Below, one piece after another: positions 1 to 13,655 of a stretch of DNA of 64,000 bases (positions are counted from its first letter, which is position 1; every line of letters starts with the position of its first letter). The notes below the pieces were generated by a model. It was not told where the DNA came from. It saw only the letters and a list, made by a program, of their open reading frames with translations, and did not search any database. Source of the stretch: Centropus unirufus. Taxonomy: Eukaryota; Chordata; Aves; Cuculiformes; Centropidae. The stretch covers positions 2,848-66,847 of the forward strand of contig VYZI01000822.1 of the NCBI GenBank assembly GCA_013397695.1, written 5' to 3'. A program made the position numbers and the translations under genes.

Positions 1-575
1 AAATATTAAAATATATACAAATATCTAAAATTGAAATTCTCAATGACTAAATCTCGCCTCTGAAGCTACAGAGCAGGCATGGAGACAGGTCCCAGACTGG
101 ACTCAGCAGCCTGTGGGAACCAGACTCAGGAACTGTATTCAGGAACCCACAGATTTGGGATCAGGGGGAAAAGATGGATGACATCCCTATTAGACACTCG
201 TCATTAGAGAGTTTTATACTGAGTATGAAGTATACAGAATGGAATACTCCGTTGGTCAGTTTTAGGTCACCTGTCCTGTCTTGCTCTTCTCAGCAGGTGC
301 AATTCTTTTTTGCCCCTTTGACTTATGGCATTCCACCAATTCAAAGTTGTCCTTGGTTTCCACAGAAATAACATAAAAAAATGGCTTTTCTGCATACCAT
401 TGTCCTGTTACTCTATAATAATAAATTTTAAGCTTTATCACTTCTAGAAACAAACACTGTCTGAAAACATATAGCTAATTTTCAGAAAATGAATTTACTT
501 AGACAAGGATTAGCCTAAAAATTAGGAAATTAATTCTGCTCTAGCTCAAGCCAGAACACCAAATAATGTTACTTA
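1..575. other. AT-rich unique sequence, no gene seen
   Basis: No repeat family, RNA gene or plausible exon is recognisable here. The short open frames (for example 174-371 on the plus strand) encode low-complexity, unfamiliar peptides without domains and are best treated as chance frames. Confidence 0.6.
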
Positions 576-1063
576 GAATCATAGCATGGTTCGGGTTGGA
601 ACGGGCCTTAAAGATCATCTAGTTCCACCCCTGCTGCCATGGGCAGGGACACCACCCACTCGACTAGGCTGCTCAAGGCCCCATCCAACTTGGCCTTGAA
701 CACTTCTAGGAAGAGGGCATCCACAGCCTCCCCGGTCCACCTGTTCCAGTGACTCACCACCCTCATCAGGAAGAATTTCTTCCTAATATCTAATCTAAAT
801 CTTCCTCTCTTCAATTTAGAGTAATTCCCCCTCATCCTGTCGCTACATAATCTTGTAAAAGTTCCCTCCCCATCTATCTTGTAGACCCCCTTCAGATGCT
901 GGAAGGTGGCTATAAGGTTTCCCTGGAGCCTTCTCTTCTCCAGGCTGAACAACCCTAACTCCCTTCACCTGTCGTCATACTGAAGGTGCTCCAACCCTCT
1001 GATCATCTTTGCAGCCTTCCTCTGGACCCGTACCAATACTGCCATATTCTTCTTATGTTGAGG
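576..1063 (-). mobile_element. CR1 LINE, 5'-truncated 3' end
   Basis: On the plus strand the element begins with the reverse complement of the CR1 3' tail (AATCATAGCATGGTTCGGGT, then the block matching GATGATCTTTAAGGTC), so it is inserted on the minus strand with its 3' end at the left. Reading minus, the 114-codon frame 608-952 contains the C-terminal end of CR1 ORF2 (reverse transcriptase protein): FSLEKRRLQGNLIATFQHLK, then FFLMRVVSHWNRW and LEVFKAKLDGAL. Homology fades near 1063 just after the segment that encodes the conserved ERVQRRATK-like region. The copy is about 490 bp against a full-length CR1 of roughly 4.5 kb, typical 5' truncation from incomplete reverse transcription. It is a dead copy; the residual open frame is not a functional gene. 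Confidence 0.93.
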
Positions 1064-1676
1064 ATTCATATCTCATCATTCATTTTACCTCAATCATCTA
1101 TCTCTGTCTCTAGCTGAAGCTACACATTTTTTACTGCTTTTTTTTCTAATTTTACAATCTTTTTTTTTTTTTTGCCTTTGACTAAGGCACTGTCTGAGTC
1201 TGAGACAGGAGTATATATGAAGGACACTGACAACGCTTATGCAGCCTACAGCACGAAGTCTGCTTTCGAAAAAAAGGAAAGAGATTTATCCATATCTGGT
1301 AATTCCAAGCACCACTACATTGATATATACCCAATATTCATATAAAATATTCATATTGTAAAGAACATTTAGAGCTGAGATCTGAATATGGAAACAAACC
1401 CTTTACACCGGACCATGTAAAACATTTTGTGGCAATGCCTTAGCTTTTGGAGATCACTTTGTTAGCATTTTTCTTGTGTCTGAGGAAAAAAACAAAACAA
1501 AAACAATTTGTTAAAGAAGTTATCTACCTGTCCAGCCTCTTGTGTGAAGTTTAATTCTTCCTCACCATCAATCTCTCTCTTTTAATTTGTAATCCCCCAA
1601 ACTCATTGTTCCACTCTCAGAAAAAATGGCTAGAGTGCTGAGCAAGGAATTATGTAGCAAAAGTGATTTCAGATGA
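1064..1676. other. AT-rich unique sequence with a 14-T tract
   Basis: A run of 14 T lies at 1160-1173. The rest is AT-rich unique sequence with no recognisable gene or repeat family. The T tract could be the antisense of a retroposon A-tail, but nothing beside it is recognisable as such. Confidence 0.55.
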
Positions 1677-1716
1677 GTTGTTTGTTTGTTTGTCTGTTTG
1701 TTTGTTTGTTTGTTTT
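1677..1716. repeat. (GTTT)n microsatellite
   Basis: About ten tandem copies of the tetranucleotide GTTT with one interruption (TCTG in place of TTTG near the middle). The single substitution splits the array into a shorter left block and a longer right block. Confidence 0.9.
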
Positions 1717-4634
1717 AAGAATAGAACAGGTTTTATTTGGCAAGTGAACCCATCTGGTTTTCCTGACATTTCCAAGATCTCTTTTGGTAACCAGATGCCT
1801 TGCTCAGAAAGATAAACATGCCAAGTAATTAACTATGGGACATAATTATGAATTTGGAAGCTACAAGTCTCTTATTGAGGTGTCATTTTAAGCTTGTTTT
1901 GTTTCTAAGGAATTCCTTAATGTAATCTTTTTTAATTCTTCCCCCCCTCATAGTAAATTGCTTGCAAAAATAGTGGCAAATTACTGAATATGAAAAAGTT
2001 TAGACAGGCTGACAATTTAGTTCATTTTAGCACAACTTCCCACAGAGAACTTTTCTATACCTGTTTCCTGTTCTGAAGTTGCACTTTAACTATGTCTATT
2101 CTTAATAAATGACTACTTATCTTTGATAATAAATGTGTAATTTTCACTTTGTAATAATTTTAAAAGGCTATTATTTTTTTCAAGTTTCTTGTCTTCTTGC
2201 TTTAGAAGACTCAATTCCAAATGCAGTTTCTTAATATTAAGGCATAAATGGGGAGATAATTCAAAATACAAACTATTTAAATCTGTTGCCCTTTTCTGCT
2301 TTTGTCTGCAAAAAGTGGGAGTAAATGTTTCCAGTTCTGCAATTCTGGTATTTATACAGTCTTGCATGTGAGCTTCAAGATGATCTAGTGGAAATGACTA
2401 CATAGGTTTTGTACTCAGGTATGTGATGTGCCTGGTTTGATTCCATAACCAATAATAGTAATAGTGATGATAATAATAAGAACAACCACCTCTACAACCA
2501 CCCCTATCCTCTGATTCAAAATTAATTGTGAGGAATAAAGTTTCTTTTTTTCAAGTAAACCCTTGCAATCACAAAAACTTTTGGAAGGCAACAATCTCAC
2601 CCGATGAGCTACTTATGCATGTGCTCATCAGTCCTATTGAATTTAAGGAGGTATGTTACTGTCTCCTGTGCATGAGCTTGAAGATGGACTTTTGTTGGTT
2701 TTTTTCTGTTGACTGGGGAATTTGCAATCAATATTCAGAAATATCATACACTACTTCGAATTAATTTATAGAAAACTTAAGGTTGATTTTATTCATGTTC
2801 CAAAATATTGGTTTTCATTCCTTTTCTCTCTTTTCCTTCACCTAGTAGTTTTCTCCCAGAGACATTAGTGTACCATCTGCATTTTTAGCTTCGAGTGTGC
2901 CTACTTTGTCATGTGCTGGCATTTGATTTATGATTTGTTCATCCAGACCTTCAGGCTTCACAGGCAGTGAATTTATTTCTTAGGTTTACACAAATAGGTT
3001 AAAAATATCTTTAATGCAGTAGAAGGTAAAAAGCAAACGAGTTTGGGTCAAGATAATGCCCATACTGCCTCTATGACAAGGTTTCCAGTGTTGTTCATGG
3101 TCTTCAACCATGTTAAAATATTCACTTAGAGCAGGGCTGCCTATTTAACTTCAGATGCTCTGTACTCACTGAATAATAAACCTCTTTCTCCTAGGAAAAA
3201 AACCCCACAAAATGTTGGATATGTACATGCAATAAAATATTATGATGTAACACAGTTATGATGGATAAACAGTGATTTTACAAGCAATAGCCTCCTGTTG
3301 AAGGAAATGGATGATGGTTCTTTAAGTGAGATCAAAACTTTCAAATTGATGCAGAGTGTAGTCTTAATAAAATGAAAATTTTAGAGCCAAAGAAATCAGT
3401 AAGTGTACTTAGGTGGAGGAGGAAGTATTACTACATTAATTTAAACACAGTAATTTTCATTATGAAGTATACAAGGCTGCATACACTTTTCAAGTCAGTT
3501 AAGTCACAGTTTGAAGAGAAAAAATAAAAATAACAAGAAGGAAATAAAAAGCAGAATAAAGTAATGCTTAGAAAATCATGGTCAGTTTTTCTACACATAC
3601 AGCTTAAAAAATGTAGTCACAGTTTTTAATGGGTGAGAGAAAATTTCTCCACTAAATATAGCCATCTAAGTTATCAATTTATTATTAGCTAGCTGTAGTT
3701 CGTCTCCAAGGCTGCACACCTGGGTTTTAAATGGACAGCCCTTGCCCCAGGTTCCTGCAGTATGAGCATATATGATCCATCTGGGAGTGCTGATGGCATT
3801 GCTATGGGGCTGGGTGCCACACTTGACAGATGTTTTTGGGGGGAGAATATTTTGCACACAGAATCATATGCAAACTAATGCAGCATCACCTCTTGGAGAC
3901 AATGTAATAAATAATAATGTAATAAATCTGAGAAAACATGGTTCAGGTTCACGTTCCTCCTCAAGTCCTGTAAATGGACTGAGGATGCTGTTTGAATCCA
4001 TTCCCAGCATGCTTAGACTCCCGGACAGGGAGATGATATTAAAGATGCATTTTCTGTGGCTGTAGACATTAGAATACTCCTTTTAGTATAGAATTGAATA
4101 CTATCTTACATGGTTACATGATTACATGTGGTTAAATTTGAATTCCATGATGAATTATTCCCATTATTATACCGTCTTCTAGGCTGCATAGATCAAACTC
4201 TGCATTAAAAATAAGTATTGATTTGTGATACTTACGTGTGAAATCTGAAAACATCTAGTACATCACTAAGTGCATGATTTAATTATATGTATGCTAGTAG
4301 GCCCTTAGGCACATATCCATTTCTCTAGAGGATCAAAATGTTTCTCTTCTGATCCGCGTTCAGGTCACAGCCAGGAGGGGCAGGTCCAGTAGGGTTGTGA
4401 TCCATGCATCTGGAGTCTGTTAAAGCAAGGGTGTTGACAAGGCTCCCAGTTCATGCCAGTATTTGAAAACTAATCAGACAGATACGGCTCTAGCAACAGT
4501 ATAACAACCTCTTTCTTGTCAGAGGCATAAAAAAAGAGGCTTGATTTTTCTCCTCTATCCATTCATGCAAACTTTACTGACTTGTCTTGCTTTGTGTTTT
4601 GAGCAAATGTTTTTCCTCCGGAAAAAAGCCTCGT
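1717..4634. other. Unique AT-rich stretch, no gene seen
   Basis: Unique sequence with short imperfect simple repeats, for example AAT/GAT-type triplets at about 2451-2480. The longest frame, 3772-4065 on the plus strand, gives a 97-residue peptide that matches no family I recognise. No CR1 tail, RNA gene or splice-flanked exon is evident. Confidence 0.55.
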
Positions 4635-4706
4635 ATCACAGAATCACAAAACCACACAGAATCATTTTGATTGGAAGAGACTTCTAAGATCATCTAGTCC
4701 AACTAT
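4635..4706 (-). mobile_element. CR1 LINE 3' tail, very short fragment
   Basis: Begins with two copies of a TCACAGAATCAC-type tail unit, followed by TTGGAAGAGACTTCTAAGAT and CATCTAGTCCAACT, the reverse complement of a CR1 3' end. Only about 70 bp remains. The tail wording (AGACTTCTAAGATCATC) differs from the 576 and 13656 copies, so it probably belongs to another, older CR1 subfamily. Confidence 0.85.
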
Positions 4707-7507
4707 AAAGTGAGTGGTTTGTGGATTTTGAGGGGCAGGAAACCTCAAAATTTGAGTTGAATTGTCTTATTAGTAATCACTATAAAATTTTCTTTGTTAC
4801 TATTTTCCAACTCCCCCTTTGTCCCTTTCTGGAGAATTGAAACCATATTTACATATATCCTTGACAATTGTAACTGTTGTTTATGAGACGTGGAAGGTGG
4901 GGAGTGAAGTTGCGTCCTGGGACACAGTAACTCTGCTCTTTGGCAGGCCCCTTCACTGCTTTTGCAATGACATTCAACCAACCAACATTCCATGTTAAGT
5001 TACAAGAGCTTTCTTCTCCCAGAGAAGTGAAGTAGTAATACACTAGCCCTAGCAAAGAGGAGCGGGGTGGGTGGTAAACTGAGGTTACTGTGAAGTGTGC
5101 ACAAAGATGATCACTCAATTCAATCATTAAGGACCGCCCCTGACTTGAAAACATCAGCATGGTCTTTTCTGTTGTTCAGTGCTAGCTATGGGTGGTGGAA
5201 GAACAAGACAGTCTTGCAATCCTGTTACAGTCTTCTAATTGATATAGACACTGGTTAATCTAAATGAATTAAGTTATTCTTTGCTCATTACACATTATTA
5301 CTGAAGATGTGGAAAGGGCAATTAAGAACAGAACAAGCAGCAATAAATGGTAGCTGCACAGAGAAGTCAACAGAGTGGCTCTTGTGTCAGAAAATACAAA
5401 AAGACCAGTGGAGTGAAGAAAAAAAGGACTAAAACATTTACTTCTGTGTCTAATGAAAAGAGAACATAAATGGTTCAGTTGTTCAGTCCCATCCTCAGAC
5501 TGGGAGAAGAGTTTCCTTCCTTATTAATTCAGTGACTCCATATGCATCTAAGTACAAATTTTGATTAAATACCTGAGAATATGGGACTGGATCAAACTTT
5601 GAAAGCTATATTAAATAGATGGGAGCAAAGGATAAGAAAATCCTGGGAATACAATTGAAATAATTAATTCTTTCAAGTAGACTGTAAGCCATATCAAAGA
5701 ACAAGTTTTAAAAGTTTTTTTTCAAGTAAATCTACTAAGCATAAGAAGCCAAACCCTTTGAGAACTGATGCAAGCAAGTGATTTAAGGAAATCCCTCAAG
5801 AAATTGATACATTGTAAAGGAATTTATTGATATGCAGCAAAAACACATTAGACAGGCACAAAAAATTAGAAGACACAAAGATGACGAAGCTTTACTGGGT
5901 TGGGTGAGCACTCGCCCTCTATCAATGCTATTATCAGTCAACATTTTGTAAATTCAGTTGAAAGATCTCCAACTGCTCTGCATCCTCCCTCTGTTAGATG
6001 GCACTATTGGGACTGTCACATGTTTCTTCCAGGATTAACATGATTTTCGCATTCAATTTATCCACAGTGATCATCTGTTATTTTGTTTTTGTTTACAAAA
6101 ACACAGCTTACATGCAGGCATCTGACAGAAGGGCAAATGGCTACTTCCTGATAGTAGTAGGATTAGTCCCAGGAGCCGTATTTTAATACATTAAGGATGC
6201 AAATTGACAAATAGGTAGTACTGTCAAATCCAATAGGTTAAAGCATATCAGTCAGATCTTAAAAAATTCTAAAAACTGACTTGAAGTCATCAGTAAAAAA
6301 TAACATTTTTGAAATTTTTGTTTTCTCTTATTTTGAACTAAAAGTGGTTTTCTCAGTCTTCCCCCAATATTGAGAGAGCTTTGGAGGTTTGGTTTTTTTC
6401 TCTTTTAATTAAGATGGATGCTCACAAGCATCCAGGAGTTTGTCTATTAAAAAAAACCCCCAAATCATAGAGCAAAAAAGTCCCCCAAAAAACAAAGCAA
6501 TGCCCAATTCATGAAATGTCAAGGTAATCAGCAACTTTTGAAAACAATAAAATGGAGGGCTACGTCTGTGTTTATTCTGTCACACCGAAAGTGTCTGGAT
6601 TTGTGAAAGATGCAGCACAAATATCTTGCTGTAGAAGGAACTCCAACATCTGAAATATTTTTTCTTTGTCCTGAGTGGAATTCAGGACATACAGTAATGA
6701 CATGACCCCTCTAGTAAAGATAATTGTGTCTTAGAAAACAATGTTAGGTTTGCTTACTTAGAACTAGACTTGCTTACCTAGTGCAATAGATAATTAGGAT
6801 GTGAACAGTTTCACAGGCCACTTATGAATTGTTTTTCTAGGGAGCAAAAGTAGAGAAGATTGATGGTAGTTGAGACCTAGAGTTACCATTCACTATCTCT
6901 TTGTTTGTTTCATGTAGCGCTCAGCAACTCTTAATTTATTGCCTTAAATATCTTCCAGCTGTCCTTTCTGATATACGACCCAACACTGCATCCCTCTGCA
7001 GTGAACCCTATTTACTTACACTGGCTCCACATCTACCACTGACCTTCATTAACTTGCAAAGGTACAACAGGGAAAGAGCAAAGTGAATCAACTGGTCAAA
7101 ATAAATAATTATCTCTATAGACAAAGTATAGGAAATGCCAAGGTCACTCCATAGACACTAAGGAAAATTTATAATTGTTATTACTGAATAGAAATACTTA
7201 TCACCTGGAAAATTATAACTAGGTTGGGATCCCAATGGGCCAAAGCTCCATATGCCCAGGTCTACACATTATTGGCAATGATTGCTCCTGAGAACTCATA
7301 GCCTAAATCCAACCAGTGCGGTGACTAAACCAGGCTGTGTCAAATGAGGTGGAAAGAGTTAGAGATGAACAAGGAAGCTAGAGGGTAAAAGCTGAAACAG
7401 GGGACTGGCAGCAGGGCCTATTTCTTTGGTGGGTTCAGGTGCATTTATGGCTTTTGTAGTATTACAGGGAGGAAAAGGTTGCCCCATGTACAGCAAAGAA
7501 CATCTAT
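4707..7507. other. Unique AT-rich stretch, no gene seen
   Basis: No recognisable repeat family or gene. Overlapping minus frames at 4745-4993 and 4849-5160 (82 and 103 codons) occupy the same locally less AT-rich patch, but their peptides contain no known motif. Confidence 0.5.
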
Positions 7508-7615
7508 ATTATTATTTATTACATATTTATTATTATTTATTATTATTTGTTATTATTTATTACATATTTATTATTATTTATTATTATTTGTTATTATTTA
7601 TTACATATTTATTAC
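7508..7615. repeat. 41-bp-period AT minisatellite
   Basis: Two complete 41-bp units (7521-7561 and 7562-7602) are identical by eye. A third partial unit starts at 7603, and about 13 bases matching the unit's end precede the first. Each unit starts with ACATATTTATTATTATTTAT and is itself made of TTA/TTATT-type sub-repeats. Identity between units points to recent expansion. The repeat gives an artificial Tyr/Leu/Ile-rich open frame at 7426-7764 that should not be called a gene. Confidence 0.92.
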
Positions 7616-10600
7616 AATATATATGTATTATTCTGAATCCTGCATTTGAAATTGAGATCTTGATCAAGCTACTTCCTTCTCTTTCTAGCCCTAGCTGCTC
7701 CTATGTACTTTTCACGGGGAAAAAATATTTTTTTAAAGAAATTTTCTTTAACATAGTATGTTAATCTCTTTTGGGTCTTTAACTGCACTGGATAAAAGTG
7801 AATCACTTTATATGCAAAATAATGAAAATAGATTTTAAAAAAACCTCTTCACTTGAAATGATGTATAAATCATATAACATCTGTGATACTTCATGATCAA
7901 TTTAGTATAATGTGTGCTGGTTTTCTCATTCTAAGCATCAAGTATAATAAACATAATAACCTTAACTAGATTCTGGAGGGAAATAATCTCGACCAAAGAA
8001 AAGTACAGGAATATGAAAATGTGCCAGAGAGAAAAAGAGAAAAATAAATATGTGTTTTTCTTCTTAAATGACTTTCACATACAGATTTTTGTTTGTTTGG
8101 CAGGTTATTTTTTTTTATGTGTGTGGTTTACATGTGCTGTCTTCTGATAGACATTAGGAGTTTTCATCTTGTCCTGTCTATTATATAACATGATGCATAT
8201 TAAGGATCAGTATAACTATTTTTTATTTATGAAGTGTGGTATGGTATCATGTATGACAATCTGACTACTCTGCCTACATGGGGATCTGATTTTCACATTT
8301 GAACTTTGTTTCAAACTCTATGAAGCCACTCCAGAGAGAAAGGGACAGATGTGACTTTTCCTAGGTTATTCTCCTGCTATAGAAGCTGATCAGGTTTACA
8401 GCGGCCAGCTATGGGTTTTAGCTGCTGCTTATTGTGATGGTCTAAGTAAAGTGTTGTCTTACGTTAGAAAACCGAATATGAGGTAAGTGGAGGAGTAGAA
8501 ATATTTTCCAGTACCTTCAGACAAAACGAAGTTAGAGACTTAATCACATGCTACATAGATCAGAATTTTTCCTCCCTGTAAAAAAAAGTATTGAGCAAAG
8601 AAAAGTGCTGTGTATAGAAGTCATGGATATATCAGCTGTTAATATTGTTTGTCAAATGTGAATGGTCAGATGGATTATTATCCATGTTTGCTATTGATCG
8701 CGAAGTGTTGAGAAATATATTGAATTTTTTACTCCTTTTCTTTCTCTTTTTGCCTTTAAATTAATGTCATTCATATAAACTTGTTTTCTCTGGGTCTGTC
8801 ACAATTTTACTCTTTTTTTTGCAGATGATTTCTATGAAGGTTTGCAATGCCGAACACAAGACAATAAGACCAATATTTTTGTATTGCATTAGAAATGTCT
8901 CCAGTTTGGTACTCACAAAACGCAGCCAGGCTCTGCTGTCCATGTTTAGAGAAATACAGTCTCTCATGATGCCTTGCTTGCTCTGTTATGGCAGCACCAA
9001 GAAGGAAGAGCACTGTTTTGAAATTTTCCTGTAGCAAAAAAAACATGTTTTCCATACTAAACTCTTTGCCACCCTTTTCTCTAAGACATCTCTCAGGTAT
9101 GCTGTTGTTTGGTGATTAGTGGTTGTGGCTATGTACTCAGCTTGTGCCAAATATCTAAATATCATCCTATTTCATTTATTGCAGATCAGACTCCATGAAG
9201 GAACATGATGAGAAGCTAGTGAATGATCCAGAATTCTTCTTCTGGATCTCGATAACTTTTATTAACAGAAAGCACGTTATTTTCCTTGTTTTCCTTGCAT
9301 TAAAATGTTAAATTACACAGATTTCTTGAACTGATTTAATACCAGGTGTGAAAGAAAGAAAACTACAACATTAGAGGATTGCAAGAATAATGTTTTCTGC
9401 CTTCTCCTCAAGCTTATCTATCTTAGCTCTCAATTTCAAAACATTGCATCCATGTGAAGAATCTCCTTTTTCCTCTTTGAAGGGGGAAGGGCCATAAAGA
9501 AGCTGTCCATCTTCGGTGTTTGAGATATAAGGACAAAACAGGACCTCCAAAAAAGCTATGCACACATATGCTCTTTAGAAAATCTCTGCAGGGTGTCAGC
9601 AGTCACGAGTATTTGTAATGAATCTCCAAGCTGTCACATGGATCCATGTCTGTTGATAAATCTCAGGCTTCTTTGTGCAAAACTGGATGAAACGTGGATA
9701 AGAGACCTCTTTCTGCCCTTTTTAGATGATCTTGCCCTCGTGGCAGCTTCTGGTTCAGTCTGAGCAGCATCGATCCTCTAAGTAAGGCATAGACACATGC
9801 TTGGATGGAACAGAATAATTTTCTATCTAATCTTGTTTGTATATTTACTGTATATTAATCTATGTTAATTTGACAATTGCATTGGATGCTGTTATATAAG
9901 TACCTGCTTGGTTAGAAGAGGAGATCATGAAGTAAATTGATGACATTATTTTCTCCATATGAAATGAGCATTTTGGGGTAATTTAAATTGCATAAGAAAT
10001 AAATGGTGTGACAATAAAATATATTCAAGAAAAGAGTCAAGGTAGTGTGTTTTGAGGTCTGAAAATATAAAATAATTGACAAAAAAAGCAGTTAGTTTCT
10101 GAAACAAAGTGCCTAATTATGATACTGAAAGTTCATTTATTTCAACTAGATTTGTTAAATTTTAAATTGTTTGCTCCTTATTCCTTACTTAAATTAAAGT
10201 CCAATTAAACTCCACCCAAACTTCTGTAAGCCACCCCAACCCTTAATTTTAGAAAATGTTTGTTACACAGCTATTTAGAGATAATTCATCTTCATTTCTT
10301 GGGGGAGGATGTGAATTAGCTGTTTCAATGTAATACTAGATTTCTAGTGGTATTTCTAACTGAATTGTGTTTTGTTATTATTTATTAGCATATTCACTTC
10401 TGATTTTTTCTTAGACATACTTTCCACTGCAAATGCTTTCTTTGTTTATTATGTTTAACTTTCCTCCACTGTAACTAAGGGATTGACTCAGTTATAGTTC
10501 CTTATATTTTGGATAATAATTGTAGACACAGCAGGAAATAAGTGCTTTTGGGAATTCTTAGTGAAAACGGCATCTAATCTAAGAACATAAGTCTAAGACA

Positions 10601-12422
10601 TCAAAATATTAAGTCTAATAGTAGGTCTTTAGAAAAATGAAATGAGGCATAATTTTGTTCTTGTGAAAGAGCTGTAATCAAATAAAATTTTCAGGGTGTT
10701 TTACCACAAAGAAGGCTTTTGACAAAAACCATAATTAAAACTGAAACTGAAATCAAAGGATCTTAGAAAAGGAATCATCATAAGATCATCAATTCTAAAA
10801 TACTCAGGGGCCTTTAGCAAAAATCAGCCTGGGTTTGGACTGTTCACTTAGGAGACTGTTTTAGAATAGCTACTGCATCAGTAAGGCTGCCCTAAATGAC
10901 AAGGAAGTCTTGGGGGAGGCAAGTGCACGGTACAAGTTCAAAGGCTGAATATCATGTATTCAGAAAGGCTGGACTTGTTTAGGTGAAGTAAAGCATGGTG
11001 ATGAAAATTATGGCATCCTAGAGAGAGGCAAGACTTTCCTACAAGGGTCAGATAAGGACAAACACGCAGAGACCTGGAAGCATCAGAGAGAGTGCTCCTT
11101 AGCTTGATACACTGACTGTATTTTTGGAAAAGGATAAATGTGTTATCATTCTGGAGTCTGCAATAATCTTTACTCACACAGGTGACTGGGTCTTTGCCAA
11201 AACTGAGCCAAGAAACTGCATTCAGTTTGGTGTAGCACTTATGTTCATGCTCAACAGTGTTGATAGCTGCAGTATTATGCTCATAATATAACCTCAGCTT
11301 TTCAGGACTGTCTTCTAACAGAAGTATTGGTGCATCCTAAAATGATAGAAAGGTACAGGATGGCAAAACAGAACATGGACTATGTTGTGTAGTCATCATA
11401 ACTTCCATACAGAGCACAGAAAAAAGTCTTTAGTTTCCTGATGCTCCTTATTTTGAAGATCTGAAGCTAGCTGGTTTTCTAAGTCTCACTCATCTCAGAG
11501 GTCAGAACTTTTCTTGCAGGACCCCAGATGTTCCCCAGCTCATATCAGTCCTCTGAATAGGCTACAGGCACAGCGTCTCCAAGCAGGAGTGGGAGGGTGT
11601 ATGACTAATCCTACTTTCCCACTATAGGAAATGCTCTCCCTCAGTAGAATATATAAAACCTTAAAATTAGTCCAATTAAAGTGGACCATACCAATAAAAA
11701 GAGAACACACAATAACAGTTAAACGATTATGTAAGGCTAAATGGCATGGTAACCAACTGATTGCTATACACCCTACAAAATTTAGATTATATATTCTGCC
11801 TGCAAGTAGGTGGTATGTACTGTGGTCAGCTACCTTGGACTTCTTTTCTGTCTTACTGCTTAGGTGTTCACGTCTGAGCTGTTGTAAATTCTTTTACTTC
11901 TCAGTGCTTACTGTCAAATAGGCTGCCTGGGGAGCCCTTGTTTAAAGACAGAGATTTAAATTGTTTCTTTTCTCAGTAGTCATTTATTCAGTTCTTCTTT
12001 TCCATTGCCTGCTGCTTTTGGAGCCTAGTCATGAGCAGAGCAATATACATTTGAATTGTTACTGCTGCAGTGTTACAAAAGCTTTGTCTACCAGCTGAAG
12101 CGAATCATTAAAGATACCTTATGATTTAAGCTATTTTTCAGGCAATTAAAAAATATGCATGACATAAATATATGACCGACCAGATTTACACTCTCATTCA
12201 TGCTAGGAATGAAACCCTCATCATCATTCATGTATGCATTTAATATTTTGCATGACAGCTTTTCTAATGTTAGGAATATAAAGCAATAATCACTCCAAGG
12301 CAAGATTTGTTTTTCTAGCATGCTCGTAACAGCAATAATAACAACAAAAAAAACCAACCCTAAGAATTCTAGATAACTGAATGGCAGAGAGATTTTTAAA
12401 CAGTTGTGAGAATGTATTTCAA
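7616..12422. other. Unique AT-rich stretch, no gene seen
   Basis: About 4.8 kb of unique sequence. Short frames on both strands around 8767-9055 and at 11631-11921 encode unfamiliar peptides without domain motifs. No CR1 tail or RNA gene was recognised. Confidence 0.5.
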
Positions 12423-12469
12423 AAAGATGTGATTATAAGATGTGATTATTAAAAAGACATGATTATAAG
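12423..12469. repeat. Short imperfect tandem repeat, three units
   Basis: AAGATGTGATTAT occurs twice in direct succession, followed after a short A-rich spacer by a diverged copy, AAGACATGATTAT. This is a local duplication with no sign of function. Confidence 0.75.
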
Positions 12470-13655
12470 AAAATGCATTACAAGTTGCAGTGCTGGTACA
12501 AATATTTATGAAGCTATCCCTTCCATTATTACTCTTCCTTTTGATTTTACCAAACTATCATCCTTAGTCTCACTTTAAGATGGAATTTTTTACTTTTTGA
12601 GAAAAACTTCAAACAAAACTGTTCAGTTGCTTCTGAGGAAATCATTGCAAGAACAACTTATTTGGTCAGTTTTAGTAAAATCAAGTAAAACTAGATAACT
12701 GTTGTGTTCCAGTACAAAGTTCTGAAGGTTTCTCATCAAGGATTTCTTATTTGCATTGAAACATTCTTTGTTTCTTATTCCTTTCAGTGTTCACAGGAAA
12801 TTATTATCAAATTATAAGATCTGGAAAGATTTCTGTGTTGAAAGATGTGAATAATCGTATCTCTATATACTTTTAACACATAGTGCAGAGTCTAAATAGC
12901 CTGTAACATCTGCAGCTGATGCATAGGAAAAAAAAGGCAGCTCTGACAGCCATAGGCTGAAATGGGTCAAGCACATATGCCAACAATTTAGCAATAATCC
13001 TGTCATGCAGAAAGGAGAAATGAAGATGCTGGGAAGGTGGACAGAGAGGAAGGATAACTGAAGCTGTAGAAAATAAGAGGAGTTTTCCATTTTGAGAAGA
13101 AACAGAGAAAACAGAAACAAGGCGTCTGGAGGGATAGAGACTGGTGCTGGATCTTTCCTCCACTAGCACAGGTGTAAGCATGTGCGCCACTGGCTAAGGC
13201 AGAGATGTGGGAAAAATATCAGCTATGCGTGTAATTACAGAGCATATGAGAATGCATGCACCAAGGCCGGTCAGCCAAATTCCTAACTAGCAGAAGACAA
13301 AATTTTGCTAGCAGAACTTTAATTCATAATCATATCATAAATTTGACATATTTATGCAGCAACATCTTATCGTCCATTACAGAATAGTAAAGGATCGTCG
13401 CCCTACACGCAATATTGATCATTTTAAGAGAATTAACATGCAACTTCTTAGAATTCTGTGTCTTCTGCAATAAACAAAAAGCAAACTTTATTAATTTTAT
13501 AAGTACAGCTGTGTGAGATACCAAGTTAGATTTAGCAGTAATACAGGCACCGAATTGTTTTGGCTGTGTAGTGGGAAGAAATATTTTTGCAAAACATAAC
13601 AGCTGGACCTACACTACATAGAGATCGAAGTATAGAAGATGTCTGGTAGCATTAT
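12470..13655. other. Unique AT-rich stretch, no gene seen
   Basis: Contains two overlapping minus-strand frames (12863-13120 and 12873-13190) in different phases of the same slightly GC-richer patch. Neither peptide shows a recognisable domain. Confidence 0.5.

Noticed and set aside
1677..1716. GTTT array considered as a CRISPR-like or telomere-like repeat
   Set aside because: It has no spacers and the unit is a plain tetranucleotide microsatellite in a vertebrate-type sequence.
2415..2600. Minus frame with a Val/Ile-rich core resembling a signal peptide
   Set aside because: The core is the translation of AAT/GAT triplet repeats around 2451-2510.
7426..7764. 112-codon plus frame rich in Tyr, Leu and Ile, resembling a membrane peptide
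   Set aside because: It is the translation of the 41-bp AT minisatellite; the apparent hydrophobicity is a by-product of TAT/TTA codons.
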